Of a stretch of 64,000 bases of DNA, positions 26,520 through 36,346 are shown piece after piece. Positions within the stretch are counted from its first letter, which is position 1, and every line of letters starts with the position of its first letter. A program made the translations under genes and the position numbers. Under the pieces are notes generated by a model. The model did no database searches. It was not told the DNA's origin and worked only from the letters and a program-made list of their open reading frames with translations. Where the stretch lies: positions 124,001 through 188,000 of the forward strand of contig NZ_CAMYUE010000004.1 in NCBI RefSeq assembly GCF_947301925.1. The letters are read 5' to 3'. The DNA comes from an uncultured Ruminococcus sp. GTDB taxonomy: Bacteria > Bacillota > Clostridia > Oscillospirales > Ruminococcaceae.

Positions 26520-27542
26520 TTAGCTTTCGGTCACGGTGCAGCCGGGGTAGTAATGGGCGAGTATATCGCGCCAGCTGCTGCCTTCCGCCGCCATTGCGTC
26601 GGCGCCGTACTGGCTCATTCCCACTCCGTGGCCGAAGCCCTTTGTGGTAACCACCGCCTCTCCGCCCTCATACCTGATATCGAAGGCGGCGGAGCGGAGG
26701 TCAAGTGCGTCTCGCACCTGACCTCCCGTGACGCTGCGGTCCCCGACGGAAGCTTTCAGCACCGTGCCCGAGTCGGATACCGTGAGTATTTTCAGCCATT
26801 CCGACATATCCTCCCCGGGGACCGCAGCGTTGAAAGCCGCTTCAAGAGCGGCTTTCAGCTCCGCCGCCGTGAAGCGCTTCTCATCGCGGAAATGGGGGGC
26901 GGTAAGGTCGGAGCGGCTGTCCACCTCCACGAGATAGTCCACAGGAGCTCCCCAGGCGTTCTCGGCGCTTTCGGTGAAGCCGGGGGACATGGAGTGGAAT
27001 GCGGCGATAATAGGCTCGTCGCCGTAGGTGATGATGTAGGGGAGGACATCGTCTACGGCGGAGGCCACCTTTGCGTAGTCTCTTTCAAATCTGTCGCCGA
27101 AGGCCTGCTTTATCTCCTCCTTTGTGAAAAAGCCCTGATATCTGGAGGTATCGTCGGAGAAATCGGCGCCCTTCAGGCCGGGGTCGGGGGATTCCTCCGA
27201 GCGCAGCCGCTGCCTTTCGGCGTAGGTATGGGCAGCCACGGCCTGAGCCTTCAGAGCTTCCTCCCCGAAGGAGGCGGGCATCTCCGCGCAGACTGCTCCG
27301 ATGACGTAATCGCGGACGGGCACCTCCGTGACCTGTCCGCTGTCCGTGTCGAGCACCTTGTAGGGCTTCTGCGAAAGGGCGGTGTAACCGGACTTTTTTT
27401 CGCTGCTTATGCTGTGCGGCAAAGGCTGTGTACAGGTATTTGCGCCGCTGTCTGCGGAGCCTTTCCCCGTGACCGCGGGCAGGGCAGGGATAAGGGCTAT
27501 TGAGGCGATAAGCAGCAATGCGGTGAGTATCGATCTTTTCAT
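26520..27542 (-). CDS. SpoIID/LytB-domain protein
   Basis: About 340 residues with an N-terminal signal or anchor helix (residues 7-24). The SpoIID core is visible as VPVRDYVIGAVCAEMPASFGEEALKAQAVAAHTYA (ends only), TYGDEPIIAAFHSMSPG, and the C-terminal FGHGVGMSQYGADAMA and ILAHYYPG. SpoIID trims peptidoglycan during engulfment in spore formers; homologues also occur outside sporulation. The ATG at 27540-27542 has AAAGGAG upstream. It is transcribed away from gltA. Confidence 0.93.
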   Translation of the reverse strand: MKRSILTALLLIASIALIPALPAVTGKGSADSGANTCTQPLPHSISSEKKSGYTALSQKPYKVLDTDSGQVTEVPVRDYVIGAVCAEMPASFGEEALKAQAVAAHTYAERQRLRSEESPDPGLKGADFSDDTSRYQGFFTKEEIKQAFGDRFERDYAKVASAVDDVLPYIITYGDEPIIAAFHSMSPGFTESAENAWGAPVDYLVEVDSRSDLTAPHFRDEKRFTAAELKAALEAAFNAAVPGEDMSEWLKILTVSDSGTVLKASVGDRSVTGGQVRDALDLRSAAFDIRYEGGEAVVTTKGFGHGVGMSQYGADAMAAEGSSWRDILAHYYPGCTVTES

Positions 27543-27612
27543 ATGCTTCTCCTTTCGGCACAATATACAAGAACATTTGTTTTGCGAGTCCTCTTTATAT
27601 TGTAAATAACAT

Positions 27613-27641
27613 TTGACATTAAACGGAATATGGTGTATAAT
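27613..27641 (+). promoter_or_regulatory. sigma-A promoter of gltA
   Basis: TTGACA (27613-27618) and TATAAT (27636-27641) are 17 bases apart, a perfect consensus. The start of gltA follows about 30 bases later, so the leader is short. Confidence 0.88.
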
Positions 27642-27671
27642 TAATAATGAATATGTTTTAGGAGTGTGATC

Positions 27672-29033
27672 ATGATGCCGTCATACATTTCAGGCGCCAA
27701 TATTACAGATTTATGCGGGAGACTTGCGGATGATACCGCAATAGATACCTCGCTTTACGAAAAATATCATGTCAAGAGAGGACTTCGCAACAGCGACGGC
27801 ACAGGCGTTATGGCAGGTATAACCAATATCTGCAACGTACACGGATACGTCATGAACGAGGGCGAAAGGGAGCCTATCCCCGGACAGCTCATATACAGAG
27901 GATATAATATAAACGATATGGTGGAGAACGTTGAGGCGGACGACCGCTACGGCTATGAGGAGACAGCCTTCCTGCTGCTCTTCGGGCATCTCCCCGACGA
28001 AAAGGAGCTCAAGACCTTCAGCTCCTATATCTCAGTAAAAAGAGACCTCCCCAACGGCTTCGTTGAGGATATGATACTCAAAGCTCCGTCAAAGAATATC
28101 ATGAACAAGCTGGCCCGTTCCGTGCTGGCTCTGTATTCCTATGACGACGAGTGCGAGAACAAGGGACTTGAGAACGAGATGCGCACAGCCGTCAGCCTTA
28201 TCGCAAAAATGCCCGTCATCATGGCAAACGCCTATCAGGTAAAGCGCAGGGTATTCGACAACCAGAGCATGATAATGCACCCCATAAACTATGAGGAGAA
28301 CACCGCCCAGTGCATACTCTCGCTGCTGCGTCCCGACAGGAAGTACACCAAGGCAGAGGCACAGATGCTTGACCGCCTGCTCATGCTCCAGGCAGAGCAC
28401 GGCGGCGGAAACAACTCCACCTTTACCTGCCGAGTGCTGACTTCCTCGGGCACGGATCCCTATTCCGCATACTCATCGGCTATATGCTCGCTGAAGGGTC
28501 CCCGCCACGGCGGCGCCAACCTCCAGGTGATACATATGCTTGACGACTTCAAGGAGCACATAAAGAACTGGGAGAACGAGGGCGAGGTCGCGGACTATAT
28601 GCGCAAGACCCTCCGCAAGGAGACAAACGACCATTCGGGTCTTATTTACGGCATGGGCCATGCGGTATATACCATCTCCGACCCCCGTGCGGTCATACTG
28701 AAAAAGAAGGCCTTCGAGCTGGCTAAGGGCAGGGAGATAGAGGCCGAGTTCCGCCTCCTCGAGACCATAGAGAAGCTTACTCCCGAGATATTCCTGGAAA
28801 TGAAGGGCAGCACCAAGACCATGTGCGCCAATGTGGATATGTATTCGGGACTTGTTTACAGGATGCTGGGCATACCCGACGAGCTCTTCACACCTCTGTT
28901 CGCCGTTGCGCGTATGGCAGGCTGGGCGGCTCACCGCATGGAGGAGATACTCACGGGCGGAAGGATAATCCGTCCCGCTTACAAGGCTATCGCAAAGGAA
29001 AAGGAATACATCAGGCTCGCCGACCGCGGCTGA
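27672..29033 (+). CDS. gltA: citrate synthase
   Basis: About 453 residues. It condenses oxaloacetate and acetyl-CoA to citrate, here probably to supply 2-oxoglutarate for glutamate. The active-site histidines lie in EHGGGNNSTFTCR and YGMGHAVYT and the catalytic Asp in CANVDMYSGLVY. RGYNINDMVE is the N-terminal conserved block. The ATG at 27672-27674 is seven bases after AGGAG; a GTG two codons earlier is too close to that site. Confidence 0.96.
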   Translation: MMPSYISGANITDLCGRLADDTAIDTSLYEKYHVKRGLRNSDGTGVMAGITNICNVHGYVMNEGEREPIPGQLIYRGYNINDMVENVEADDRYGYEETAFLLLFGHLPDEKELKTFSSYISVKRDLPNGFVEDMILKAPSKNIMNKLARSVLALYSYDDECENKGLENEMRTAVSLIAKMPVIMANAYQVKRRVFDNQSMIMHPINYEENTAQCILSLLRPDRKYTKAEAQMLDRLLMLQAEHGGGNNSTFTCRVLTSSGTDPYSAYSSAICSLKGPRHGGANLQVIHMLDDFKEHIKNWENEGEVADYMRKTLRKETNDHSGLIYGMGHAVYTISDPRAVILKKKAFELAKGREIEAEFRLLETIEKLTPEIFLEMKGSTKTMCANVDMYSGLVYRMLGIPDELFTPLFAVARMAGWAAHRMEEILTGGRIIRPAYKAIAKEKEYIRLADRG

Positions 29034-29044
29034 AGCTTACGGAT

Positions 29045-30367
29045 ATGAAAAAAATATCAGCTTTTTTCACAGCCCTCTCCGCGGGGGCTGCGCTTACGGG
29101 CTGCACCTTCGGCGCCACCATAGATACACTGATGGCTCCGCCGAAGCTCAGCCTCGAGCAGGAACAGATATATACTGCTCTTACCGACTCGCTGGGCGGC
29201 TCTATAAGCCTTAAATACCCCAAGTCGGGAAAATATCTCTCGGCCTTCATAATCGAGGATATCGACGGCGACGGCGGCAACGAGGCGCTGGTGTTCTACG
29301 AGAGGAACAATCACGCCGCCGATGAGAACCCGCTCAGGATCAATATTCTCGACAAGAACGGCGAAAGCTGGCAGTCGGTGTTCGATACGGCCGCCGAGGG
29401 CAGCGAGATAGAAAAGGTCATGATCTCAAAGCTGGGCGCCAGCGACAGGATCAACCTCATCATCGGCACCAGCATGGTGAACCGTTCCGAGAAGAACGTC
29501 ACCATATACAACTATGTGGACGGAGTGCTGCAGGAGCCCACTTTTTCAGCTTCATACGCCTTTATCGACGTAATGGACCTGGATATGGACGGCGAGCTGG
29601 AGTTTCTCAGGCTCACAGGCGCCTCGGGAGGCGAGGACGCTGTGGCGGAGGCCTATAAGGTGTACGCCAACGGGGAATACCACAAGGTGGTTCAGCCTCT
29701 GAGCGCTGCGTTTACCGAGTTTGACAATATAAGCTACGGCAGAGTGGGCAGCAACGGTACGGGACTGTATATCGACGCCGTATCGGGTACGGGCTCCATA
29801 CAGACCGATGTGGTATATATGGACAGCGGAGCCATGAAGAAGGTCTTCGGCGCTCCGGGAGAGTCCGAGGCCACCATACGCCCCGCAGGCTGTACCTGCT
29901 TTGACGTTGACAGGGACGGAAGTCCCGAGATACCGGTACAGGTCATAGCTCCGGGCTATGAGGTGTCGGAGGAGTCCTCACAGCTGAGGCTCACAGACTG
30001 GATGAAGATAAACGATTCCTATATGCTGGAGAAGCACTATACTTCCTATTACAGCGTCAACGACGGATATATCTTCCTGTTCCCCGAGAAGTGGGAGGGA
30101 AAGGTCACCGTAAGGCGCGATATCGTAAACGATGAGATAGTATTCTGCACCTACGGCGAAAACGGCATGGGCAGGGAGCTCCTGCGCATATTCTGCGCCG
30201 AGGATCAGCCCTCCCGTGAGGACAGGCTGACAGGCGGCTATATGCTTATGCACACCAAGGGAGAATCCTCCTATCTCGCCTTTGTCCCGCCGGATCCCGA
30301 TAACGCCGGGGACGGGCTCTCCATAAGCGCAGGGGACGTCGCAGCAGGATTCAGATACAGAGACTGA
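29045..30367 (+). CDS. lipoprotein with acidic repeat loops, unknown
   Basis: About 440 residues. The signal peptide ends at the lipobox LTGC, so the mature protein is lipid-anchored outside the cell. At least three Asp-rich loops are spread through it: IEDIDGDGGNEALVFYE, DVMDLDMDGELEFLRL and FDVDRDGSPEIPVQ. They resemble calcium-binding loops of FG-GAP or VCBS repeats, so a beta-propeller is possible. An in-frame extension upstream to 28823 overlaps gltA and is rejected. The gene is 12 bases after gltA and 60 before a two-component system, which suggests a sensing partner; this is inference. Confidence 0.85.
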   Translation: MKKISAFFTALSAGAALTGCTFGATIDTLMAPPKLSLEQEQIYTALTDSLGGSISLKYPKSGKYLSAFIIEDIDGDGGNEALVFYERNNHAADENPLRINILDKNGESWQSVFDTAAEGSEIEKVMISKLGASDRINLIIGTSMVNRSEKNVTIYNYVDGVLQEPTFSASYAFIDVMDLDMDGELEFLRLTGASGGEDAVAEAYKVYANGEYHKVVQPLSAAFTEFDNISYGRVGSNGTGLYIDAVSGTGSIQTDVVYMDSGAMKKVFGAPGESEATIRPAGCTCFDVDRDGSPEIPVQVIAPGYEVSEESSQLRLTDWMKINDSYMLEKHYTSYYSVNDGYIFLFPEKWEGKVTVRRDIVNDEIVFCTYGENGMGRELLRIFCAEDQPSREDRLTGGYMLMHTKGESSYLAFVPPDPDNAGDGLSISAGDVAAGFRYRD

Positions 30368-30426
30368 ACGTCAGCCGCAAGGCTGTGGATATAACAGGAA
30401 ACTCACAAATAAAGGAGTGGAACCAG

Positions 30427-31128
30427 ATGAAACGTATACTCATATGCGAGGACGAGGACACTATCCGCGAATTCGTGGTCATAAACCTCAAGAGAGCAGG
30501 CTACGACGTTGTGGACGTCAACTGCGGAGAGGCAGCGCTCAAGACCTTCGAGGCCGAGCACGGCAACTTCGATATCGTCCTGCTGGATATAATGATGCCC
30601 GGCATAGACGGCTTTACCGTATGCAAGAAGATACGCGAGAAAAGCTCTACCATCGGCATCATAATGCTCACCGCAAGGACTCAGGAGATGGACAAGGTCA
30701 GCGGCCTTATGATAGGCGCCGACGACTATATCACCAAGCCCTTCTCGCCCTCGGAGCTCACCGCCCGCGTGGACGCTATCTACCGCCGTGTGTGCATGAG
30801 CTTCATCAAGAACGAGAAGCAGTCCGTCATCGAGAGCGGCCCCTTCGTTCTGAACCTCAAGAGCCGCACCGTCACCAAAAACGGCGAGCCCATCGAGCTG
30901 ACGCAGGTGGAATACCAGATACTTGAGTTCTTCATGAACAACAAGAACACAGCCCTCGACCGCGCAAGCATACTCAACCATATATGGGGCGAGAGCTACT
31001 ACGGCGACGATAAGATCGTCGATGTCAATATCAGACGTATCCGCATGAAAATAGAGGAAGAGCCCTCAAACCCCAAGTACATCATTACTATCTGGGGCTA
31101 CGGCTATAAATGGAATGATATGCAGTAA
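30427..31128 (+). CDS. OmpR/PhoB-family response regulator
   Basis: 233 residues. The receiver domain has the acidic pair EDED near the start, the phosphorylated Asp54 in LLDIMMPGIDGF and the Lys in TKPFSPSEL. The C-terminal winged helix has VEYQILEFFMNNKNTALDR and VNIRRIRMKIE. The ATG follows AAAGGAG by nine bases. It overlaps the histidine kinase by one base, so they form a pair. Its targets are not visible from the sequence. Confidence 0.95.
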   Translation: MKRILICEDEDTIREFVVINLKRAGYDVVDVNCGEAALKTFEAEHGNFDIVLLDIMMPGIDGFTVCKKIREKSSTIGIIMLTARTQEMDKVSGLMIGADDYITKPFSPSELTARVDAIYRRVCMSFIKNEKQSVIESGPFVLNLKSRTVTKNGEPIELTQVEYQILEFFMNNKNTALDRASILNHIWGESYYGDDKIVDVNIRRIRMKIEEEPSNPKYIITIWGYGYKWNDMQ

Positions 31129-32531
31129 TGGCTAAAAAGAGTATCACAAAGCGCTGGATATTCAACAATCTGGGCGTTGTCGTGCTGGCGCTGCTTGTAA
31201 TAGATATGGCCATAGTCTATGCGATACAGAACTATTTCTACAGCTCTGCAAAGCAGTACCTGGTGTCCAAGATAAACGCTGTCACCAGCGTGCTGAGTAT
31301 GCATTCCCAGGACAGCTCCGCCAACTTCTCCGCTGAGATGAGGAACACCCTCGAGAACTTCAACGAGAAGGACAAGATAGAGCTGATGGCCATAAACTCA
31401 AAAGGCCGCGTGGTGCTTACCTCCTCGGGATTCTCACCCGACGAGAACGACCCCATGCCCGACTATCAGGAGGCTCTTGAAAAGAACGAGGGCTCCCATG
31501 TGTACAGGCTGGGCGGCGGCGAAAAGGTGCTGGCAGTGTCGGTGCCCATAAACTCCATGAGCAACGATTACAGCGCGGTAAGAATGGTCACCTCCCTTAC
31601 GGAGATAGACAATACCATCAAGAGCTATACGGCGGCTGTTACCATAGTATGCCTTATAATCATACTCATCATCGTCATAACGGGACTTTACTTCGCAGGC
31701 TCCATCGTCCGCCCCATAAGGCAGATAAGCGGTATCGCCAGGAAGTACGCCATGGGCGACTTTACCACCCGTATCGACAACGACAGCGACGACGAGATAG
31801 GCGACCTCTGCACCGCTATAAACAATATGGCGGACGAGCTCTCCACCGCCGAGGCCATGAAGAACGAATTCATCTCCTCTGTGTCCCATGAGCTTAGAAC
31901 TCCTCTCACTGCAATCAAGGGCTGGGCGGAGACCCTCATGATAGACGGCGGAGGCAGTCCCGACACCATGAAGAAGGGCGTAGGCGTTATTGTCAACGAG
32001 ACCGAGCGTCTTTCACAGATGGTTGAGGAGCTCCTTGACTTCTCCCGTATGCAGAACGGCCATTTCACTCTTCAGAATGCCAATATGGACATTCTTGCGG
32101 AGCTGGGCGACGCCGTGCTCATATACAGCGACAAGGCAAGGCGCGAGAACAAGGAGATAATCTACGATGAGCCGGAGATGCTGCCCTTCGTATACGGAGA
32201 CAAGAACCGCATCAGACAGGTCTTCATCAATGTTATAGACAACGCGGTGAAGTATTCCTCGGACGGGGATACGGTCACCATAAAGGCTTACGAAAAGGGC
32301 GGGAACGTCATAGTTTCCGTGAAGGATACGGGCTGCGGCATAAAGCAGACCGACCTTGCCAAGGTAAAGACGAAATTCTACAAGGCTAACCACACGCGCC
32401 GCGGCTCCGGCATAGGTCTTGCCGTTGCAGACGAAATAATCAGTATGCACGGCGGCTCGCTGGATATAGACAGCGAGGGCGAGGGCAAGGGTACAAAGGT
32501 CACCATAACCCTGCCTGCCGTAAAGCAGTAG
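31128..32531 (+). CDS. sensor histidine kinase
   Basis: 467 residues. Helix 1 is at about 16-38, an extracellular sensor region follows, helix 2 is at about 168-192, then a HAMP domain (IVRPIRQISGIARKYAMGD). The phospho-accepting His254 is in SSVSHELRTPLTAIKGWAE. The ATP-binding domain has NVIDNAVKYS (N box), VKDTGCGI (G1) and GSGIGLAVADEI (G2). The order matches WalK/PhoR-type kinases. The lipoprotein encoded just upstream may act with its sensor region. Confidence 0.95.
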   Translation: MAKKSITKRWIFNNLGVVVLALLVIDMAIVYAIQNYFYSSAKQYLVSKINAVTSVLSMHSQDSSANFSAEMRNTLENFNEKDKIELMAINSKGRVVLTSSGFSPDENDPMPDYQEALEKNEGSHVYRLGGGEKVLAVSVPINSMSNDYSAVRMVTSLTEIDNTIKSYTAAVTIVCLIIILIIVITGLYFAGSIVRPIRQISGIARKYAMGDFTTRIDNDSDDEIGDLCTAINNMADELSTAEAMKNEFISSVSHELRTPLTAIKGWAETLMIDGGGSPDTMKKGVGVIVNETERLSQMVEELLDFSRMQNGHFTLQNANMDILAELGDAVLIYSDKARRENKEIIYDEPEMLPFVYGDKNRIRQVFINVIDNAVKYSSDGDTVTIKAYEKGGNVIVSVKDTGCGIKQTDLAKVKTKFYKANHTRRGSGIGLAVADEIISMHGGSLDIDSEGEGKGTKVTITLPAVKQ

Positions 32532-32565
32532 GCGTATATCATAGACAGACCGACAAGGTGAAAAA

Positions 32566-33603
32566 ATGGGAAAGAACAACACATCACAGGAAAAATTCAA
32601 ATCAAAGATAGGCGGACAGGCTCTTATCGAGGGCATAATGATGCTGGGACCTACCACGGGCGCAATGGCCTGCAGGCTCCCCGACGGCACCATAGACCTT
32701 GAAACATGGGAGGAGAACAACGGAAAGAACGCTCCGTGGTACAAAAAGACTCCTCTGGTGAGAGGCTGCACCAATTTCGTTACATCACTGGTCAAGGGCT
32801 ACAAATATATGATGAAGTCTGCGGAAAAGCAGATACCCGAGGACGAGGAGGAAGAAAAGGACAAGAAGGACAAAAAGAAGGCCGGTACGGAAACTGCCGC
32901 TGAGGCGGTCACTGAGGCGGCGGAGGCCGTTACAGCCGATGCTGAGGGAGCCGATGCTGCCGCAAGCAAGAAAAAGGAGGGCTCTGCCTTCGATATATTC
33001 ATGTATATCGGCATATTCGTGGGAGTCGCCATCGCTATCGGACTTTTCGTGTTCCTGCCCAAGTGGCTGGTGGGACTTATCCCGGCCGTCAAGGAGCACC
33101 GCATACTGCGCTCCCTGCTGGAGGGCATAGTCAAGATAGTGCTTTTCGTGCTGTATATGTACCTGGTCAGCCTGACCAAGGATATACGCAGGCAGTATAT
33201 GTACCACGGTGCGGAGCATAAGACCATTGCCTGCCATGAGGCGGAGCTTCCCCTCACAGTGGAGAATGTCCGCAGGCAGACGCGCTTCCATAAGCGCTGC
33301 GGCACCAGCTTCATATTCATAGTCCTGATAATCAGCATACTTGTAATGTGCCTTGTGCCCTTTACGGTAACATGGCAGCGCATAGTTGCCTCGCTGGCGC
33401 TCCTCCCCGTAGTGGTGGGACTGTCATACGAGTGCATAAGACTTGCAGGAAACAACGATAACCTTTTCACAAGGATACTGTCCGCTCCCGGACTGGCCAT
33501 GCAGCGCATAACCACCCGCGAGCCCGACGACAGCATGATAGAGATAGCCATTGCGGCCATGAAGCCCTGTATCCCCGAGGACAAGGAGGAGGACAGGTGG
33601 TAA
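32566..33603 (+). CDS. DUF1385 (YqhQ-like) membrane protein
   Basis: 345 residues. The family start IGGQALIEGIMMLGP and the YHGAEHKTIACHE and GTSFIFIVLIISIL blocks identify DUF1385. Four or so helices lie in the C-terminal half. Between about residues 88 and 143 there is a low-complexity insert of acidic, Lys and Ala residues that is not part of the family core. YqhQ-like genes commonly sit beside prmC, as here. The biochemical role of the family is not settled. Confidence 0.9.
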   Translation: MGKNNTSQEKFKSKIGGQALIEGIMMLGPTTGAMACRLPDGTIDLETWEENNGKNAPWYKKTPLVRGCTNFVTSLVKGYKYMMKSAEKQIPEDEEEEKDKKDKKKAGTETAAEAVTEAAEAVTADAEGADAAASKKKEGSAFDIFMYIGIFVGVAIAIGLFVFLPKWLVGLIPAVKEHRILRSLLEGIVKIVLFVLYMYLVSLTKDIRRQYMYHGAEHKTIACHEAELPLTVENVRRQTRFHKRCGTSFIFIVLIISILVMCLVPFTVTWQRIVASLALLPVVVGLSYECIRLAGNNDNLFTRILSAPGLAMQRITTREPDDSMIEIAIAAMKPCIPEDKEEDRW

Positions 33604-34451
33604 GCCGCAGGGAGCTTTTCACACAGTGCAGGGAACTCATCGCACAGCGTGATGAGGAGACTGCCGAATTCGATACGGGCTGCATCTTTCAGGACCTTCT
33701 GGGAGAGCGCAACCCCATGTTCGCACCGATGCTTCCCGTCCCCGATGACAAGGCGCAGGAGATACTCTCCCTTGCGCAGAGGCGCTCGGAGGGCTATCCC
33801 CTTCAGTATCTGCTGGGACAGTGGGAGTTCTGGGGCTGCAATTTCAAGGTGGGAGAGGGCGTACTCATACCCCGTCCCGATACCGAGACCCTTGTGGAGC
33901 AGGTGATTGATATCTGCCGCAGGGAGAAGATGACAGCACCTAAAATAGCCGATCTGTGCAGCGGCAGCGGCTGTATAGCCGTGGCTCTGAAAAAGGAGCT
34001 CCCCGCCGCCGAGGTGTATGCGGTGGAGCTTTCGGATAAGGCGCTGACGTACCTGAGACAGAACGCGCAGCTCAACGGCTGCGATATCCGTATAATACAG
34101 GGAGACGTGCTGAATGAGGACTCCGCCCGTGAGATAAGGGGACTTGATATCCTCGTGAGCAATCCCCCCTACCTTACGTCGCAGGATATGAGCGAGCTCA
34201 TGACAGAGGTGAGACACGAGCCTGCCGAGGCGCTTTTCGGCGGCGATGACGGCCTTGACTTCTACCGCGCACTTACGGAGCTGTGGAAGCCCTCGCTGAG
34301 GGAAGGCGGCTTCATAGCCTATGAATTCGGCATGGGACAGCACGGTGACGTAAAGAGGATCCTTGAGGATAACGGCTTCACCGATGTGGAGCTGAGACGG
34401 GACGGCGGCGGTATAATAAGAACAGCAGCCGCTGTAAAAAAGGATCGTTGA
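33597..34451 (+). CDS. prmC: peptide chain release factor N5-glutamine methyltransferase
   Basis: 284 residues. PrmC methylates the GGQ glutamine of release factors RF1 and RF2. The N-terminal helical domain is followed by VLIPRPDTETLVEQ, the SAM loop ADLCSGSGCIAVAL and the catalytic VSNPPYLTS. It starts at GTG, overlapping the upstream gene by seven bases, with AGGAGGA nearby. Confidence 0.96.
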   Translation: MVSRRELFTQCRELIAQRDEETAEFDTGCIFQDLLGERNPMFAPMLPVPDDKAQEILSLAQRRSEGYPLQYLLGQWEFWGCNFKVGEGVLIPRPDTETLVEQVIDICRREKMTAPKIADLCSGSGCIAVALKKELPAAEVYAVELSDKALTYLRQNAQLNGCDIRIIQGDVLNEDSAREIRGLDILVSNPPYLTSQDMSELMTEVRHEPAEALFGGDDGLDFYRALTELWKPSLREGGFIAYEFGMGQHGDVKRILEDNGFTDVELRRDGGGIIRTAAAVKKDR

Positions 34452-34496
34452 TCGGGAATTACGAATCTTATTCAGGATATTTAAAGGTAAATACAG

Positions 34497-34502
34497 TATA
34501 AT
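34497..34502 (+). promoter_or_regulatory. possible -10 box of recA
   Basis: A TATAAT at 34497-34502 would start transcription just before the GGAGG at 34511. The -35 is poor. I find no LexA box of the GAAC-N4-GTTC kind upstream. Confidence 0.4.
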
Positions 34503-34522
34503 ACAATATGGAGGAAAAACCA

Positions 34523-35704
34523 ATGGCAAAGAAGGAACTTGCTAAAAAGCCGACTGTTGTAAGAGTTACCACCAAGGAGGACAAGAAGACCGCCCTTGAA
34601 GGTGCTCTCAAGCAGATAGAAAAAAAGTACGGCGCAGGAGCTGTAATGCGTCTGGGTCAGACCAAGACCCTTAACGTCGACGCTATACCCACAGGCTCCA
34701 TGACGCTGGATATGGCGCTGGGAATAGGCGGCGTCCCCAGAGGACGTATCGTGGAGATATACGGTCCCGAGAGCTCCGGTAAGACCACCGTTGCACTGTC
34801 CATCGTGGCCCAGGCTCAGAAGGCAGGCGGCGAGGCCGCATTCATCGACGTTGAGCACGCTCTCGACCCCGTATACGCAAAGGCTCTCGGCGTAAACACC
34901 GACGACCTTCTGGTATCGCAGCCCGACAGCGGCGAGCAGGCTCTGGAAATAGCAGAGGCTCTTATACGCTCGGGCGCTATCGACGTTATTGTACTGGACT
35001 CTATCGCTGCTATGACTACCCGTGCCGAGATCGACGGCGAAATGGGCGATCTCCATGTGGGACAGCTGGCAAGACTTATGTCACAGGCTATGAGAAAGCT
35101 GACCGCAGCTATATCAAAGTCAAACTGCGTGGCTATATTCATCAACCAGATCCGTGAGAAGATCGGCGTTATGTACGGCAATCCCGAGACCACTCCCGGC
35201 GGACGCGCTCTGAAGTTCTATTCATCGGTGCGTATCGAGGTGAGAAAGGGCGAGGTGATAAAGTCGGGCACTGACGTTATAGGCGCCTGCACACGCTGCA
35301 AGATAGTAAAGAACAAGGTGGCGCCTCCCTTCAAGGAGTGCGAATTCGACCTTATGTACGGCAGCGGTATCTCCCGTACAGGCGAGGTGCTTGATCTTGC
35401 CGTTGATCTTGACATCATCAAGAAGGGCGGCTCATGGTTCAGCTACAAGGATCAGAAGCTGGGACAGGGACGCGACAACGTCAAGGAGCTCCTTCAGAAC
35501 GACGAGGCTCTCATGAAGGAGATCGAGGAGCAGATACTTGCCCGCAGGGACGAGCTTGCCGAGGCTGCTCCCAAAAAGGGAAAGAAGGATAAGGCAGCGG
35601 CCGCTCCCGCAGCAGCTGAAGCCGGCGGCGGAGAGGCAGAGAACGAAGATGTTCTTGCAAGCTTCGACGAGAACTTTGAGGAATTCACTCCCGCCGAGGA
35701 ATAA
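34523..35704 (+). CDS. recA: recombinase RecA
   Basis: 393 residues. It forms filaments on single-stranded DNA for strand exchange and SOS induction. The P-loop is GPESSGKTT, with [21 protein letters not shown] and the L2 region [20 protein letters not shown]. The tail has an Ala- and Lys-rich stretch (about 347-368) before an acidic end. The start is the ATG at 34523-34525, seven bases after GGAGG. The stop overlaps the recX start. Confidence 0.98.
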   Translation: MAKKELAKKPTVVRVTTKEDKKTALEGALKQIEKKYGAGAVMRLGQTKTLNVDAIPTGSMTLDMALGIGGVPRGRIVEIYGPESSGKTTVALSIVAQAQKAGGEAAFIDVEHALDPVYAKALGVNTDDLLVSQPDSGEQALEIAEALIRSGAIDVIVLDSIAAMTTRAEIDGEMGDLHVGQLARLMSQAMRKLTAAISKSNCVAIFINQIREKIGVMYGNPETTPGGRALKFYSSVRIEVRKGEVIKSGTDVIGACTRCKIVKNKVAPPFKECEFDLMYGSGISRTGEVLDLAVDLDIIKKGGSWFSYKDQKLGQGRDNVKELLQNDEALMKEIEEQILARRDELAEAAPKKGKKDKAAAAPAAAEAGGGEAENEDVLASFDENFEEFTPAEE

Positions 35705-36345
35705 TGAAGATAACCTCTGTCAAACGATATAAGGGCTCGACCTTCGAGGCCGAGCTGGACGACGGGCGGAAGCTCTATCTCCATGCGGATATTATCGCCG
35801 ATTTCGGCATAACTCCCGGCATGGACACCGACCGCGATACCCTGAGAAGGATAATATATGCCTCCAACTTCCGCAGAGCCTATCAGCGTGCGCTGTATCT
35901 GCTGGACTACAGGGACTATACCTACTCGGAAATGCTGAAGAAGCTCATCGACAACTACAAGAGCGAGCCCCTGTGCACCGCGGTCATGAAAAGACTGACG
36001 GAGCACGGCTTCATAGACGACGAAAGATATGCCGAGCGCATGGCGAGAAAGCTGGTGGAGTCAAAGCACTACGGCTTCAGGCGCTCGCTGAGGGAGCTGA
36101 TGCAGAAGGGCATAAGCCGCTTCATGGCCGAGGACGCACTTGCGCCCTATGAGGACGTATTTGCGGAAAACCTTGCGGAGCTCCTGCGCACAAAGCATTC
36201 AAGATATCTGACAGACAGTGAGGACAGAAGATCCATAGAAAAGGTCAAAAGCGCTCTTGTGCGGTACGGCTATGATTATACAGAGATAAACCGCGCCGTG
36301 AAGGAATACTTCGGGAACGCAGATGATATTGAGGAGGAAAACTGA
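35704..36345 (+). CDS. recX: RecA regulator RecX
   Basis: 213 residues, a chain of three-helix repeats typical of RecX, which inhibits or modulates RecA filaments. Visible family blocks are ALYLLDYRDYTYSEMLKKL, LTEHGFIDDERYAERMARKLV and RRSLRELMQKGIS. The ATG overlaps the recA stop by one base, so it is translationally coupled. recA-recX is a widely conserved order. Confidence 0.94.
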   Translation: MKITSVKRYKGSTFEAELDDGRKLYLHADIIADFGITPGMDTDRDTLRRIIYASNFRRAYQRALYLLDYRDYTYSEMLKKLIDNYKSEPLCTAVMKRLTEHGFIDDERYAERMARKLVESKHYGFRRSLRELMQKGISRFMAEDALAPYEDVFAENLAELLRTKHSRYLTDSEDRRSIEKVKSALVRYGYDYTEINRAVKEYFGNADDIEEEN

Positions 36346-36346
36346 T

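Noticed and set aside
28823-29044. N-terminal extension of the lipoprotein frame into gltA
   Set aside because: It overlaps the citrate synthase C-terminus out of frame; the signal peptide with lipobox begins at 29045.
34452-34522. LexA (SOS) box upstream of recA
   Set aside because: No GAAC-N4-GTTC or similar palindrome is present in this region.
32799-34529. 576-codon open frame on the minus strand across the DUF1385 and prmC genes
   Set aside because: Antisense to two well-supported genes; composition is that of a shadow frame.
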